Below are positions 14,087 to 14,949 of a stretch of DNA of 14,949 bases, in pieces. Origin of the DNA: Clostridiales bacterium (lineage in GTDB: Bacteria > Bacillota > Clostridia > Oscillospirales > Butyricicoccaceae); the NCBI GenBank assembly GCA_019420045.1, contig JAHZHY010000286.1, forward strand, positions 1 through 14,949. The letters are read 5' to 3'. Position numbers and translations under genes: made by a program. Positions within the stretch are counted from its first letter, which is position 1. Each line of letters opens with the position of its first letter. The notes under the pieces were generated by a model. It saw nothing but the letters and a program-made list of their open reading frames with translations. It did no database searches and had not been told where the DNA came from.

Positions 14087-14826
14087 TCGCCTATTCCGCT
14101 TTGGCGGCGGTGTATGATGCCCTGACCGGGGATGTGCCCTATGAGCAGTGGGCTGCCTTTGCCCAAAAGGCTTTTTCCAAGGGGAAGAAGCCGGTGAAGC
14201 TGGTGCTGGAGCTGGCTTGCGGCACTGGCAGTCTGACCCGGCTTCTGGGGCAGGCCGGTTATGAGATGATCGCCTGCGATCTGTCCGTCGATATGCTGGC
14301 TGTGGCCCGGGAGAAATGCGGAGAGCTTTCCTGTCCTCCGGTATTTCTTTGTCAGAATATGTGTCAACTGGATCTGTACGGCACCGTCGATGCCGTGGTT
14401 TGCTGTCTGGACAGCATCAACTATCTCACCCAGCTGCGGCAGCTGAAACAGGCTTTCGCCCGGGTTTCCTTGTTTTTGGAACCGGGGGGCCTGTTTTTGT
14501 TTGATGTGAAAACACCGCTGGCTTTTGAGGAGATGGGGGGCCTTTCCAGTGTGGAAGAGCTGGAAGGGGCTTTTTGCGCCTGGCAATATGGCTATGACCG
14601 GAAAAGCCATCAGGCCCAGCATCAGGTGGATGTGTTCCTTGAGGAAGAAGACGGAAGCTGGAGCCGGAATACCGAGTGGCACGAGCAGCGGGCCTATACC
14701 CGTGAGCAGTTGGAGCAGGCCCTTTTGCAGGCAGGACTGCGGGTGCGCCATGTCTATGGCTCGCCAGGAGGGCAACGGGTGGGAGATCAGACCCGGCGCC
14801 TCTTTTTTGTTGCAGAAAAACCCTGA
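14083..14826 (+). CDS. Class I SAM-dependent methyltransferase
   Basis: A 247-residue protein with the N-terminal YSALAAVYDALT, a SAM-binding motif I LELACGTGSLTRLL at about residues 42-55, a following acidic strand (IACDLSVDMLAVA) and a central CLDSINYL segment, all of the YqeM/Methyltransf_25 type. Substrate is unknown. Start by ATGA overlap with the regulator gene; hslO follows 35 bases later, an arrangement seen in other Clostridia. Seven or so cysteines are scattered without a metal-binding pattern. Confidence 0.88.
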   Translation: MIAYSALAAVYDALTGDVPYEQWAAFAQKAFSKGKKPVKLVLELACGTGSLTRLLGQAGYEMIACDLSVDMLAVAREKCGELSCPPVFLCQNMCQLDLYGTVDAVVCCLDSINYLTQLRQLKQAFARVSLFLEPGGLFLFDVKTPLAFEEMGGLSSVEELEGAFCAWQYGYDRKSHQAQHQVDVFLEEEDGSWSRNTEWHEQRAYTREQLEQALLQAGLRVRHVYGSPGGQRVGDQTRRLFFVAEKP

Positions 14827-14860
14827 TTTTTGCGGAAAATCACCATTCCATGGAGGAAAT

Positions 14861-14949
14861 ATGACAGATTATTTGATTCGCGGTATGACAAAAGACGGCT
14901 TTGTCTCGGTGAGTGCAGTGGAATGCACCGGCCTTGTGGAGCGGGCCCG
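14861..14949 (+). CDS. hslO: Redox-regulated chaperone Hsp33, 5' part only
   Basis: The first 29 codons of a likely Hsp33: MTDYLIRGMTKDG followed by VSAVECTGLVERA, matching the family's N-terminus (DYLxRG ... TxLVEEA). GGAGG at 14852-14856 precedes the ATG. Hsp33 is a cytoplasmic holdase switched on by oxidation of a C-terminal four-cysteine zinc centre, which lies beyond the window. The short visible part limits certainty. Confidence 0.8.
   Translation, partial: MTDYLIRGMTKDGFVSVSAVECTGLVERA

Overview
The window looks like chromosomal DNA of a GC-rich, spore-forming member of the Clostridia, probably in the Oscillospiraceae/Ruminococcaceae neighbourhood. This rests on gene order and protein similarity recalled from memory, not on a search. 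The signs are a sporulation-type YqfD next to phoH, a tiny YqzL gene between era and recO, an HPr/Crh-like protein, many four-base ATGA stop/start overlaps, strong Shine-Dalgarno sites and sigma-A-type promoters.

Layout. Positions 1-1899 hold the end of yqfD and phoH, read to the right and closed by a two-way terminator. Positions 1943-3543 hold a leftward cassette: a PadR-type repressor, a DUF2812 membrane protein whose frame is broken at a T7 run, and a consensus promoter overlapped by a 34-bp near-palindrome. The cassette sits between phoH and ybeY, genes that are usually together. Positions 3557-5022 hold ybeY and era behind a fresh promoter. Positions 4972-5465 carry 2.6 tandem copies of a 190-bp unit, each starting with the last 16 codons and stop of era. 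Positions 5566-9666 hold yqzL, recO, mutS2 and a DUF554 membrane protein. Positions 9685-10109 hold a separate unit for an HPr-like protein with Tyr at position 15. Positions 10128-13605 hold uvrC, rsmD, coaD and a coiled-coil protein, with a terminator at the end. Positions 13699-14949 hold a TrpR-like regulator (YerC/YecD), a methyltransferase and the start of hslO (Hsp33).

How the genes fit together. Most of the window is housekeeping: ribosome and rRNA maturation (ybeY, era, rsmD), DNA repair and recombination (recO, mutS2, uvrC), coenzyme A synthesis (coaD), metabolic signalling (HPr-like) and redox chaperoning (hslO). The parts that stand out are non-canonical: the duplicated era tail with its chain of hairpins, the self-regulated PadR/DUF2812 cassette with its frameshift, the HPr variant lacking the catalytic histidine, an internal consensus promoter inside rsmD, and an unusual recO translation start. 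I see no phage, CRISPR, transposase, tRNA or rRNA gene.
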